64,000 nucleotides of DNA from Desulfobacterales bacterium (lineage in GTDB: Bacteria > Desulfobacterota > Desulfobacteria > Desulfobacterales > Desulfosalsimonadaceae): assembly GCA_034520365.1 (NCBI GenBank), contig JAXHNP010000007.1, positions 930,001-994,000 on the forward strand, written 5' to 3'. This document shows, one piece after another, positions 25,614 through 34,374 of this stretch. Made by a program: the position numbers and the translations under genes. Positions within the stretch are counted from its first letter, which is position 1; each line of letters opens with the position of its first letter. The notes beneath the pieces are model-generated. The model saw only the letters and a program-made list of their open reading frames with translations. It was not told the DNA's origin and made no database searches.

Positions 25614-26980
25614 TCCGGCTTTTTCTGATCCTTTCGGGGCTGTTTGCGGCTTCCGCCGCATTCGGTATGGAGGTCCGGGAGGTGGGCGTGATCATGGTGC
25701 CCGGTTTGAATATGCGGACCGGCCCCGGCCTGGATCATCCGGTGATTAAAGTTTTGGAGAAGGATACGCGTGTTCAGGTGCTCGCCCATCATACGGGGTG
25801 GCTGCGGGTAAGCCATGACGGGGATGTGGGTTTTATCGCAGAACGGGATAAATTCGTTACCCTGTATAAGATCCATACGGTCAAGGATAAAAAGCGCACA
25901 GATATTCAGGCCGCCCGGGAGAAAGCCCGAAATATCCGGCAGAAGATAAAAGCCCGCCAGGCGGAAATTGTGGATTACACCCGCCGTGAGGAAAGGATTG
26001 TGGCGGCGCTTGAAGACACCGAGCAGGCGCTGGCTGAAACCCGGAAAAAGCTTCGGGGGATACAGTCCGATATCGCCCGGGTCAATATGGAGATCAAAGA
26101 GACCCGCAAGCAGGCGGATGCGCTGGAAAAGGCGGTGGCCCGGGAGAAAAAATACGCCATGCAGCGGCTGTCCGCCCTTTATAAGATAAAACGGGTCGGG
26201 GCCATGAATCTGTTGGCCTCCGCCGAATCCATGCATGAGCTGCTGACCCGTAAAGCGGCTATGGAAAAAATTCTGGCCCATGATCAGCAGCTGGTGGCGG
26301 ATCTACTGGATAAGCAGGGCCAGCTGGCGGCCGCCATTGATAGCCTTGCCGGAAAAAGGAGGCAAAAGCGCGAATTGGAAGCCGAACATGCCGAAACCCT
26401 GGCCCGCCTGAAACAAAAAAAAGTCGAGCGGGAGCGGATTCTGTCCGAAATCCGCAGCAAAAAAGCCAACCGGATGGCTACATTGAAATATTTGGAAAAT
26501 GCGGCCGCCCGGCTCGATCAGACGGTATCGGATCTTCAGGAGCGTTCAGCGCAGGAGGCGGGGACGGGAAAATCCTTTGCTGCATATCAGGGCTTGCTAA
26601 ATAAACCGGTACGAGGTAGAATCACCGCGGATTTTGGCAAATACACGGAACCCCGCTCCGGGGTGGTCAATTTCAGAAACGGCATTGAGATTGCCTCATC
26701 GCCGGGCACCCCGATCCGGGCGGTATTCCCCGGAAAAGCCATCTATGCGGATTGGCTGAAAGGCTACGGCAATGTGGTCATTCTGGCCCATGGCAATGCC
26801 TATCATACGGTGTATGCCCATGCGGAAGAGCTTTTTTTAAAAAAAGGGGATCAAGTGGATACCGGTGACGTTATCGGTACGGTCGGGGATTCCGGCGCAC
26901 TTTCCGGCCCCGCCCTTTATTTCGAGATCCGGCATCAGGGTGATCCCGTAAATCCATCCGATTGGATCGATAATACATAA
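25577..26980 (+). CDS. EnvC-like murein hydrolase activator (SH3, coiled coil, LytM)
   Basis: About 467 residues. A signal peptide is followed by an SH3-like domain (about 30-95, GLNMRTGPGLDHPV and GWLRVSHDG). A long coiled coil spans about 105-340, then a C-terminal LytM/M23 domain about 350-465. The LytM fold carries changes at two zinc-ligand positions: FRNGIEI where active M23 enzymes have HxGxD, and LYFEIR where they have LHFEIR. It therefore should not cut peptidoglycan itself but activate an amidase, as EnvC does. It overlaps the 3' end of ftsX by about 37 bases, and the in-frame ATGs at 25550 and 25568 are alternatives. The coiled coil should dock on FtsX. Confidence 0.88.
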   Translation: MPFFNQAVFKNIIRLFLILSGLFAASAAFGMEVREVGVIMVPGLNMRTGPGLDHPVIKVLEKDTRVQVLAHHTGWLRVSHDGDVGFIAERDKFVTLYKIHTVKDKKRTDIQAAREKARNIRQKIKARQAEIVDYTRREERIVAALEDTEQALAETRKKLRGIQSDIARVNMEIKETRKQADALEKAVAREKKYAMQRLSALYKIKRVGAMNLLASAESMHELLTRKAAMEKILAHDQQLVADLLDKQGQLAAAIDSLAGKRRQKRELEAEHAETLARLKQKKVERERILSEIRSKKANRMATLKYLENAAARLDQTVSDLQERSAQEAGTGKSFAAYQGLLNKPVRGRITADFGKYTEPRSGVVNFRNGIEIASSPGTPIRAVFPGKAIYADWLKGYGNVVILAHGNAYHTVYAHAEELFLKKGDQVDTGDVIGTVGDSGALSGPALYFEIRHQGDPVNPSDWIDNT

Positions 26981-26995
26981 AAGGAGAAATCGTAT

Positions 26996-28444
26996 ATGGC
27001 CTTCAAATACAGACCAACAGTCAAGAGCGGCATTCTGGTGCTTATCACCGTTTTTATCGTGGCCTCTGCCACCTGTGTTTACGGGGATAGCAACCGGTCC
27101 GAGGAAACCTATAAAGGGCTGAAGCTTTTCAGCGACGTAATCGAGGAAATCGAAAAAAATTATGTGGAGGATGTGGATACCGCCGAACTCATTGAAAAGG
27201 CGATAAACGGGATGGTGGACAGCCTGGATCCGCATTCTTCCTTTTTGCCGCCAGAGGCCTATGAGGATCTTCAGGTGGAGACCAAAGGCGAATTCGGCGG
27301 CATCGGCATTGTGATCACCAAGCGTGACGGCCAGCTGACGGTGATCTCGCCCATCGAGGGAACCCCCGCCTATAAAGCCGGGGTTCATGCCCAGGACATT
27401 ATCGTCAAAGTCGACGGCCAGCGGACCAAGGACATGATGCTCTGGGAGGCGGTTAAGCTGATGCGCGGCGAACCCGGGACCAGCGTTGACATTACGGTCT
27501 ATCGGGAGGGTAATTCGGAAACCCTGGATTTTACATTAAAGCGGGCGGTCATTCCTTTGGAAAGCGTCCGGTACCTGACATTGAAGCCCGGCTATGGGTA
27601 TTTGTGGATCACCAATTTCAGGGAAAATACCGAAAGTGAGGTCAGGGACGCCATGGCCGCATTAGAAGCGGAGAACGACACGCTGAAGGGGCTGATCGTT
27701 GACCTGCGGGACTGTCCCGGCGGGCTTCTGGATCAGTCAATCAAGGTATCGGATATTTTTCTGGAAGAGGGTAAAATTGTCTCCATTAAGGGCCGTGAGG
27801 CGAATGGCGAGTCCTATTCCGCCCATCCCAACGACGAGAAACGCAATTATCCGATTGTGCTGCTGATAAACGGCGGCAGCGCCAGTGCGGCGGAAATTGT
27901 GGCCGGTGCGCTGCAGGACAATAAGCGGGCCCTGGTGCTGGGCACCACCTCGTTTGGCAAGGGATCGGTCCAGACGGTCAAGCCCCTGCGGGACGGCTAT
28001 GCCCTGAAATATACCATCGCCCGGTATTATACCCCCAGCGGCCGCTCCATTCAGGCAGAGGGAATTCATCCGGATCTGGTGGTTAAGCGCCGGCTGCTGG
28101 ATGAATCCTCGGTCGAGGGGTTTGATGCCAGCCGGATTAAAGAAGAGGATCTGCTGAACCATCTGAAGCCGGAGGGCGAAAATACGGAAGCAGAAGAAAA
28201 GGAGCCGTCCGCGGATGACAAACAAACGGATGCCGGTCAGAACGATGATAGCTCCGCTGCTGATAAAAAAACGAAAACAAAGCAAGAAAAAAAGGCCGAG
28301 ATCCAGCAGTTGATGCGGATACGGGACGCGGTTTACAAACACAGCGACCGGGACGCCTCGGCCATGCTGCTTGACTCCCAGATCAACCGGGCATATGAAC
28401 TGTTGAAAGGCTATCAGATTTTCAGCCGGATATCGAAAAACTAG
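26996..28444 (+). CDS. ctpA: S41 C-terminal processing peptidase (CtpA/Prc)
   Basis: A 482-residue periplasmic serine protease. It has an N-terminal signal anchor at about 12-30, then helices, a PDZ domain at about 85-185 (GEFGGIGIVITKRDG, with the GxxA region), and the S41 catalytic core. The nucleophile Ser lies in the GGSASAAE motif (about 293-300) and the general base Lys in TSFGKGSVQ. The C-terminal 90 residues include an unusual low-complexity Lys/Glu/Asp-rich stretch around 390-435. It follows envC-like by 15 bases with AAAGGAG upstream. It trims periplasmic proteins, probably cell-wall hydrolases of the same operon. Confidence 0.93.
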   Translation: MAFKYRPTVKSGILVLITVFIVASATCVYGDSNRSEETYKGLKLFSDVIEEIEKNYVEDVDTAELIEKAINGMVDSLDPHSSFLPPEAYEDLQVETKGEFGGIGIVITKRDGQLTVISPIEGTPAYKAGVHAQDIIVKVDGQRTKDMMLWEAVKLMRGEPGTSVDITVYREGNSETLDFTLKRAVIPLESVRYLTLKPGYGYLWITNFRENTESEVRDAMAALEAENDTLKGLIVDLRDCPGGLLDQSIKVSDIFLEEGKIVSIKGREANGESYSAHPNDEKRNYPIVLLINGGSASAAEIVAGALQDNKRALVLGTTSFGKGSVQTVKPLRDGYALKYTIARYYTPSGRSIQAEGIHPDLVVKRRLLDESSVEGFDASRIKEEDLLNHLKPEGENTEAEEKEPSADDKQTDAGQNDDSSAADKKTKTKQEKKAEIQQLMRIRDAVYKHSDRDASAMLLDSQINRAYELLKGYQIFSRISKN

Positions 28445-28476
28445 ATATTTCTGAACAGTCACCGGAATAGTCCTTG

Positions 28477-28510
28477 AAAGGCGCAGTAAACCACTATTTG
28501 CTGCGCCTTT
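28477..28510 (+). terminator. Weak rho-independent-like hairpin after ctpA
   Basis: AAAGGCGCAG and CTGCGCCTTT form a perfect 10-base stem with a 14-base loop, starting 33 bases after the ctpA stop. The T run is only three long, so termination is probably partial and some read-through into the next gene is expected. Confidence 0.4.
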
Positions 28511-28532
28511 CTGCGTCGATCAGTTTGGCTTA

Positions 28533-28566
28533 AATTGAGCGTTTCAAATTTTTGAAACGCTCAATT
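28533..28566. repeat. Perfect 15-base inverted repeat
   Basis: AATTGAGCGTTTCAA is followed by ATTT and the exact inverse TTGAAACGCTCAATT. No U-tract follows on the + strand. It lies 44 bases before the deacetylase-like gene and could be a regulator site, a processing hairpin or a terminator remnant. Confidence 0.6.
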
Positions 28567-28609
28567 CAGGTTTGGGTACGTGCTCCAATTGATTCGGAAA
28601 ACAGGTTAA

Positions 28610-29905
28610 ATGGACAAGACAAAGAAAAATACCGCCGGCACGCAAAAAGGCAAATCAACGGCCAGAAAGCCGGCGGCGAAAAAAGCTTCGGCGAAGAAGC
28701 CCGCTGCCAAGAAGCCCGCTGCCAAGAAGCCGGCGGCTAAGAAACCGGCGGCCAAAAAGTCGGCAGCCAAGCGGCCGGCGGGCAAATCCGCAAGCGCCAA
28801 AAAGGTTCCCTCCAAACGGACGCCGGCAAAGAAATCCACGGCATCCGCAAATTCCACTGCGAAAAAAAGCGCGGGTTCGAAAAAAACGCCGGCCCGAAAA
28901 TCCAGCAGCAGCCGGCCGGCTTCCCGAAAGCCCGCCAAGAAGCCCGCGTCTGGTCCGTCTGGGCGGTTTGCCGGCATCTATGGCGTGCTTTTGTTTGTTC
29001 TGCTCGCCGCTGGATTAAGCGGCGGGATTTACGGCTGGTTACAGGGGGGCAGGGCCGGGGATGCGCCCTCCATAAGCGAGGAAGCCTCTCAAAAGGCGGG
29101 TCTTCCGAAAAAGGTCAAGCAGTTTGAAAAAAGCAGCGGCCAGGCAGCCCCGCCAGCTCAGCCCAAAACCGGGTCCAAACCTGTCGAAACCGCCCGGGCC
29201 AAAGTACTTCCCGCCCCTGAACCGGAGCCGGCGGCTTCGGACGGCCGTCCGAAAGTGGCCATTATCATCGATGATATCGGCCACCGAAAGGATATGGCGG
29301 AAAAATTTTTCAACCTGGAGGCGCGGCTCACGTATGCGATTCTCCCCTATAGCCGGTATCAGAGAGAAATTGCCGAAGCCGCCAACCGCCGGGGGTATCA
29401 GGTCATGCTGCACCTGCCCATGGAACCTGATGAGTATCCAAACATCGACCCCGGCCCGGGGGCCCTGCTCACCAGCATGACGCCCGATAAGCGGATCCGC
29501 CAGTTAAAGAGCGATCTGGCGGCGGTGCCCCATATAAAAGGGGTGAACAATCATATGGGATCAAAAATGACCGCCATGGCAGATCAGATGAATCAGGTGT
29601 TTACGGTATTAAAAAAACAGGGGCTTTTTTTTATTGACAGCCGGACCACCTCGGCCAGTCAGTGCCGCTCTTCGGCCCGCCTGTTTAAACTTCCGTTTGC
29701 CGAGCGGGATGTGTTTTTAGACCACGTGCAGACCCGTCAGGCGATTGCCCAAAAGATCGACGAATTGATCAATATTGCCGAAATTAACGGCTCAGCCATT
29801 GGTATCGGCCACCCCCATGAGATCACCTATGCCGTGCTCTCAGATAAGCTCCCCGAACTAAACCGCCGGGTCCGGCTGGTGTCCGCTTCGGCATTGGTCA
29901 ATTAA
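28610..29905 (+). CDS. Divergent polysaccharide deacetylase (YibQ/DUF610) with a histone H1-like Lys/Ala tail
   Basis: A 431-residue membrane-anchored protein. Residues 1-118 are almost only Lys, Ala, Pro, Ser and Arg, with PAAKK pentapeptides in tandem at about 31-50, as in histone H1-like or nucleoid proteins. One transmembrane helix lies at about 121-143. A Pro/Ala linker precedes the deacetylase-like domain, about 205-431, with VAIIIDDIG, LPYSRYQ, MLHLPMEP, VNNHMGSKMTA and GIGHPH, the YibQ pattern. The tail should stay in the cytoplasm and the catalytic domain in the periplasm. Placement after ftsEX-envC-ctpA supports a role in cell-wall remodelling. No ribosome-binding site is obvious. 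Confidence 0.88.
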   Translation: MDKTKKNTAGTQKGKSTARKPAAKKASAKKPAAKKPAAKKPAAKKPAAKKSAAKRPAGKSASAKKVPSKRTPAKKSTASANSTAKKSAGSKKTPARKSSSSRPASRKPAKKPASGPSGRFAGIYGVLLFVLLAAGLSGGIYGWLQGGRAGDAPSISEEASQKAGLPKKVKQFEKSSGQAAPPAQPKTGSKPVETARAKVLPAPEPEPAASDGRPKVAIIIDDIGHRKDMAEKFFNLEARLTYAILPYSRYQREIAEAANRRGYQVMLHLPMEPDEYPNIDPGPGALLTSMTPDKRIRQLKSDLAAVPHIKGVNNHMGSKMTAMADQMNQVFTVLKKQGLFFIDSRTTSASQCRSSARLFKLPFAERDVFLDHVQTRQAIAQKIDELINIAEINGSAIGIGHPHEITYAVLSDKLPELNRRVRLVSASALVN

Positions 29906-29923
29906 TTTTGGCAAATATTGACC

Positions 29924-30457
29924 ATGCCTAATACCTCGATATTTGGTGACCCGCGCTCCGCCCTCCAGCAGTTCGATCATCTCTTTCAGGCCATCATTGA
30001 TACGTCATCATTGATTTATTTGCAAGAAATTGCCCTTTTAGCCGAAACCAGCCAATGGATCCGGCTATTTACGATTCCGGGCGTTATCCGCGAATTCGGT
30101 ACCGAAGAGGTTGAGTGCCCGATTCGTATTATTGACATAACAAACCGGAAGGACTGTGCGGATTCGACCGATGAGATGCTTTTCCGCACCGCCGTCGGCT
30201 TTCGGCTGCCGATTATATCCGAGGATAGGCAGATCTTGATGAGGGCGAGAAAGGCGAATTTGCCATATTTCAATACCCTGATGGTGCTCAATTTTTTACT
30301 ATACAAAAACGCATTAAATTTATTAGAATATCAATCCGCTCTTGATCGGCTTAAAGCTACCGCCCGTTACTCGGATGAGATTTATGAATTCGGCGGCCAA
30401 GTCTTTGCCGAAATTCGCCGCGGAAAAGGTTACGACCCGGGTCAAGGAGCGGATTAG
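29924..30457 (+). CDS. PIN-like domain protein
   Basis: About 177 residues. FQAIIDTSSLIYLQE opens a Rossmann-like strand with the first conserved Asp. GVIREFG supplies the Glu of the second motif, and DCADSTDEMLFRTAV and LPIISEDRQILMRARK give later conserved acids. That order (D, E, D, D) is the PIN nuclease signature. It starts 18 bases after the deacetylase gene. The upstream TTG at 29918 is also possible. No VapB-type antitoxin is next to it. It may be an orphan PIN nuclease or a nucleic-acid-binding relative. Assignment is from motif order only. Confidence 0.65.
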   Translation: MPNTSIFGDPRSALQQFDHLFQAIIDTSSLIYLQEIALLAETSQWIRLFTIPGVIREFGTEEVECPIRIIDITNRKDCADSTDEMLFRTAVGFRLPIISEDRQILMRARKANLPYFNTLMVLNFLLYKNALNLLEYQSALDRLKATARYSDEIYEFGGQVFAEIRRGKGYDPGQGAD

Positions 30458-30530
30458 GCTAATCGGAAAGTTTTATGGATTTCATGTGATGAACTTTTAT
30501 CCATAGCAAAGCTTTAAAGAGAATCGTATT

Positions 30531-31577
30531 ATGACAAGTGACACACCCGAAGAATCCACCCAACACCTCTACCAGAAGATCAAAGACCTTCTCATTCAAT
30601 CCAGGTCCAGGGCGCTACAGGCGGTCAATGCCGAGATGGTTGCCTGCTACTGGAATATTGGCCGACTGATTGTTGAAGAAGAACAGCGGGGAAAAGAGCG
30701 GGCAGAATATGGTAAAAGATTGATTAAGGAACTTTCAAGGAGACTTTCGGCTGAGTTTGGCAGGGGCTTTGATAAGTCCAACTTATGGAATATGCGCGCT
30801 TTTTATCTCGGTTATCCAAAAATCGACGCAGTGCGTCGAGAATTGACCTGGACACATTACCGCATACTGTTGCGCGTGGAAGATCCTTCTGCCCGCGCCT
30901 TTTATGAGAACGAAGCGGTGAATGCCCGCTGGTCAACCCGTGAGCTGGAACGGCAGATCAATTCATTGCTGTTCGAGCGGCTGGTGCTCTCAAGGGACAA
31001 AGACGGTGTCAGGGAACTGGCTGAAAAAGGACACGATGTTCAGCAGGCCGCCGATTTGGTCAAAGATCCTTATGTGTTGGAATTTGTGGGGCTCCCGCAG
31101 CAAAGCCGGCTTCTGGAGAAAGACCTTGAAGGTGCGCTGATTGACAAGTTGCAGCAGTTTCTTTTGGAACTTGGTAAGGGTTTCGCGTTTATGGCCCGGC
31201 AGCAGCGGATCACCCTGGATGAAAACCATTTTTATATTGACCTGGTATTTTACAATCGCCTGACCCGAAGCTTTGTGTTGATCGATTTGAAAGTGGGGGC
31301 GTTGAAACATCAGGATATCGGCCAGATGCAGATGTATGTGAATTATTACCAGCGTGAGATTACCGATGAAAGCGAAAATCCGCCCATTGGCATTATCTTG
31401 TGTTCGGATAAAAGTGATGCCGTGGTTCGATACACGTTGCCGGAGGATAATAAACAGATTTTCGCTTCCCGATATAAGCTCTATCTGCCGACCGAAGAGG
31501 AATTGGCGGCGGAAATCCAGAAGGAGCGTCAATACATAGAAATGGAAAAGCGCTTATCCGGCGATGAGGAAAGTTGA
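30531..31577 (+). CDS. DUF1016 / YhcG-family PDDEXK nuclease
   Basis: A 348-residue protein with the two-part YhcG architecture. An N-terminal helical DUF1016 region spans about 10-160 (YWNIGRLIVEEEQRG, YGKRLIKELS, LRVEDPSARAFYENEA). The C-terminal PDDEXK-like nuclease domain is at about 200-320, with FYIDLVFYNRLTRSFVLIDLKVG supplying the Asp and the D-x-K core. GQMQMYVNYY follows. The family is widespread and variably linked to mobile DNA and phage defence, but its function is not firmly known. There is no restriction-modification gene nearby. It lies between the PIN-like gene and prmA. Confidence 0.85.
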   Translation: MTSDTPEESTQHLYQKIKDLLIQSRSRALQAVNAEMVACYWNIGRLIVEEEQRGKERAEYGKRLIKELSRRLSAEFGRGFDKSNLWNMRAFYLGYPKIDAVRRELTWTHYRILLRVEDPSARAFYENEAVNARWSTRELERQINSLLFERLVLSRDKDGVRELAEKGHDVQQAADLVKDPYVLEFVGLPQQSRLLEKDLEGALIDKLQQFLLELGKGFAFMARQQRITLDENHFYIDLVFYNRLTRSFVLIDLKVGALKHQDIGQMQMYVNYYQREITDESENPPIGIILCSDKSDAVVRYTLPEDNKQIFASRYKLYLPTEEELAAEIQKERQYIEMEKRLSGDEES

Positions 31578-31631
31578 TATGCCTTCATCACATTTTGTAC
31601 TCTCCAAGGAGGCGGGGATGAAGCGCTGAAG

Positions 31632-32576
31632 TTATGCCCGTGCGGTCCGGGCCAGTCCGGCGGCAAAAGCGATCCAGTCCTCCTCGGCCCTGGATTCATA
31701 GACGGTCAGGCCTTTTTTAAGCATTTCATCCAATACCCATTGCCGCTTGTCGCCGATAATGCCCGAGCAGATGAAAATTCCATCCGGTTTCAGCAGCCCG
31801 GGAATATCCGAGAGCAGGGTGAGAATCACTTCGGTCAGGATGTTGGCAGCGATAAAATCAAACTGACCGGATACCTTGTTCGCCAGGTGGCCGGTTTTTA
31901 GGGTGTATTTTTCCGGGGCAATCCGGTTTTGGGAAAGATTTTCCATGGCCACGGCCACCGCGTCCTCATCCTTGTCAATGCCGGTCATCGGCCCGGCGCC
32001 CAGCCGGTCCGCGGCAATCATCAGGATGCCCGAGCCGGTGCCCACATCCAGAAAGGTGTCGCCCGGCTTTAAATAGGATTCCAGGAGTTGAATGCAAAGC
32101 CTGGTGGTGGGATGCGTCCCGGTGCCAAAGGCCATGCCCGGATCGATTTCAAGGATGGTTTCCCCGGGATTGGCTTGATACTCGCGCCAGGTGGGCTTAA
32201 TCACAAACCGATCCGATATTTTGCGCGGATAGAAAAACTTCTTCCAGGACTCGGCCCAGTCCTCTTCGTCGACATCCGTGTAGATGACCCGGGTGACAAT
32301 GCCGTCATTTTCGTTGATCCGGGCAAGGGCGGCCTCAAGGTGGCGGCAGTTCTCTTCCAGCCGCGAGTTTTTTGAAAAATAGCCGATCACGGAATGGTGA
32401 TCCGGCATGGGCGCCGCATCCTGGGCCCAGTCGGCGCTCGGATCATACTCCGGGGTTTCCACGCTCACCCCGTTTAGCCCGATGTCATAATAAATATCTG
32501 AGATCAGGGAAATGGCGGTATCCATATCCTGATACAGGGAATAGTCGATAATCACTTTGGCTTCAATCCACTTCAT
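31632..32576 (-). CDS. prmA: Ribosomal protein L11 methyltransferase (PrmA)
   Basis: A 314-residue SAM methyltransferase. The family hallmark GMAFGTGTHPTTR lies at about 150-162, motif I is FLDVGTGSGILMIA and the catalytic NI/L motif is ANILTEVIL. It trimethylates lysines of ribosomal protein L11. The length is slightly above the E. coli protein, with a longer N-terminal substrate-recognition domain. It is divergent from pcm. Confidence 0.93.
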   Translation of the reverse strand: MKWIEAKVIIDYSLYQDMDTAISLISDIYYDIGLNGVSVETPEYDPSADWAQDAAPMPDHHSVIGYFSKNSRLEENCRHLEAALARINENDGIVTRVIYTDVDEEDWAESWKKFFYPRKISDRFVIKPTWREYQANPGETILEIDPGMAFGTGTHPTTRLCIQLLESYLKPGDTFLDVGTGSGILMIAADRLGAGPMTGIDKDEDAVAVAMENLSQNRIAPEKYTLKTGHLANKVSGQFDFIAANILTEVILTLLSDIPGLLKPDGIFICSGIIGDKRQWVLDEMLKKGLTVYESRAEEDWIAFAAGLARTARA

Positions 32577-32737
32577 TTATCCACTCTTCTTCTAAAAGGT
32601 TGGGCCCAAGGTAAGCCGAATGATGGCGAAAAACAAGAAGATTTTAAAGCGCCGGGCCAAGCAAGTCACGCTTTGTTGGGCCCGCCCCTTTATTCGCTTG
32701 ACGGGTGCGGGGGGAGTTGATAGTTTCCTTCATCATT

Positions 32738-33397
32738 ATGGAATTTGACTCAAGAAAATACCAGCGCCTGCGGGAATCCATGGTGAAAAATCAGATTGAG
32801 GCCCGCGGGATTAATGATCCGGGGGTGTTTGCGGCCATGCGCCGGGTGCCCAGGCATATGTTCGTCAGCGAGGCGCTGATGGACCAGGCCTATGCGGATC
32901 ACCCCCTGCCTATCGGCGAGCAGCAGACCATATCCCAGCCCTATATCGTGGCCCACATGACCCAGGCGCTGCAGGTGGATGGTGAGGACCGGGTGCTTGA
33001 GATCGGCACCGGCTCCGGCTATCAGGCGGCGGTTTTGGCGGAAATCGCCTATAAAGTCTATACCATCGAAAAAAAGCGCAACCTCTATATCCGGGCGCGC
33101 AAAATCTTTGATCAATTGAAGTATATGAATATCGTGACCCGATACTCGGACGGCACCATGGGCTGGCGGGAGGAAAGCCCGTTTGATGCCATACTAGTTA
33201 CCGCGGGCGCCCCGGAAATCCCCAAAACCCTGGTGAATCAGCTGGCCATGGGCGGCCGGATGGTGATTCCCGTGGGACAGTCCTTCTCCCAGGAGCTGAT
33301 CAAGCTGTTTCGGGATGAAAACGGCATTCATAAAACCCGGCTTGGCGGGTGCCGGTTTGTTAAACTGGTAGGCGAGCACGGGTGGGGCGAAGAGTGA
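32738..33397 (+). CDS. pcm: Protein-L-isoaspartate O-methyltransferase
   Basis: About 219 residues. RRVPRHMFVSEA and QQTISQPYIVAHMTQAL are signatures of the isoaspartyl repair enzyme, and motif I is VLEIGTGSGYQAAVLAE. The later LVNQLAMGGRMVIPVG segment also fits. It methylates isoaspartyl residues in damaged cytoplasmic proteins. An in-frame GTG at 32705 lies upstream, but the ATG at 32738 gives the normal family length. Its stop overlaps the start of the next gene (GTGA). Confidence 0.92.
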   Translation: MEFDSRKYQRLRESMVKNQIEARGINDPGVFAAMRRVPRHMFVSEALMDQAYADHPLPIGEQQTISQPYIVAHMTQALQVDGEDRVLEIGTGSGYQAAVLAEIAYKVYTIEKKRNLYIRARKIFDQLKYMNIVTRYSDGTMGWREESPFDAILVTAGAPEIPKTLVNQLAMGGRMVIPVGQSFSQELIKLFRDENGIHKTRLGGCRFVKLVGEHGWGEE

Positions 33398-34374
33398 GGC
33401 AGACGGCGCCTAAATCCTGGGCGGAGGCCTTTTTCAGCAGTCCGGGCCCCCGTTCCTTTAAGAGCGCGGTTTTTCTGGCGGTCAAAGGGGTGTGTATGGG
33501 GGCGGCGGACACGGTGCCCGGGGTGTCGGGGGGCACCATCGCCCTGATTACCGGGATATACGAGGACCTGCTGGCAGCGGTGAAATCCGCAAACGCCAGG
33601 GTAATCGGCCGCCTGGCAGTCCTGGATATCAAGACCGCGCTGGCCGAGCTTCACATCCGGTTTCTCCTCTCGCTTTTTTTGGGGATCGGGCTGGCGGTGG
33701 TTACGCTGGCCCGGATCATGAATTATCTGCTTCATCACCACCCGCAGCTGACCTGGAGCCTGTTTTTCGGTCTGATTGCCGCCTCGATCTGGGTGGTGGG
33801 GAAAAAAATCGACCGGTGGCATGCGGGCACCGCAATAACCTTTCTCATCGGGGCGGCCGCGGCCTTTCAGGTCGTCCATCTGGTGCCGGCCACCACCCCG
33901 GAGACCCTTTGGTTTATCTTTCTGTCCGGGTTTATCGCCATCTGTGCGATGATTCTCCCCGGGCTAAGCGGGGCATTTATCCTGCTCATCCTGGGCAAGT
34001 ATGAGTTCATCACCGCAACGCTCAAAAATCCGTTCGATCCGGTCAATGCCGGCATTATCCTGGTTTTTGTGGCCGGCTGCGGCCTGGGGCTGGCCGGATT
34101 TTCCCGGGTATTGAAGTATCTGCTGGATGCCTATCACAATCTGACCCTGGCGTTTCTCACCGGCCTGATGGTGGGGTCCATGCGCAAAATCTGGCCCTGG
34201 AAGGAAACTTTGGAAGCCAAAATGGTCGGCGGGGAGCTTCGGGTGCTGCGCGAGAAAAACGTTATGCCCGGGGCGTTTGATACGGATCTGCTGTTTGCCG
34301 TGGCGCTGATGCTCGCGGGCTTTATTTTTGTGATCTGCCTGGAATGGTTCTCCCGCGAGAAAGCCGTGGGGTAG
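33394..34374 (+). CDS. DUF368 membrane protein (polyprenyl-phosphate transporter-like, PopT)
   Basis: About 326 residues with eight or so hydrophobic segments. The characteristic repeats are GAADTVPGVSGGTIALITGIY near the N-terminus, split here as TVPGVSGGTIALI, and MILPGLSGAFILLILGKY in the second half. DUF368 proteins have recently been linked to recycling of undecaprenyl phosphate across the membrane. This one starts at GTGA, overlapping the pcm stop by 4 bases. A GTG at 33382 is the alternative. An imperfect repeat of its last codons lies just downstream. Confidence 0.88.
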   Translation: MRQTAPKSWAEAFFSSPGPRSFKSAVFLAVKGVCMGAADTVPGVSGGTIALITGIYEDLLAAVKSANARVIGRLAVLDIKTALAELHIRFLLSLFLGIGLAVVTLARIMNYLLHHHPQLTWSLFFGLIAASIWVVGKKIDRWHAGTAITFLIGAAAAFQVVHLVPATTPETLWFIFLSGFIAICAMILPGLSGAFILLILGKYEFITATLKNPFDPVNAGIILVFVAGCGLGLAGFSRVLKYLLDAYHNLTLAFLTGLMVGSMRKIWPWKETLEAKMVGGELRVLREKNVMPGAFDTDLLFAVALMLAGFIFVICLEWFSREKAVG

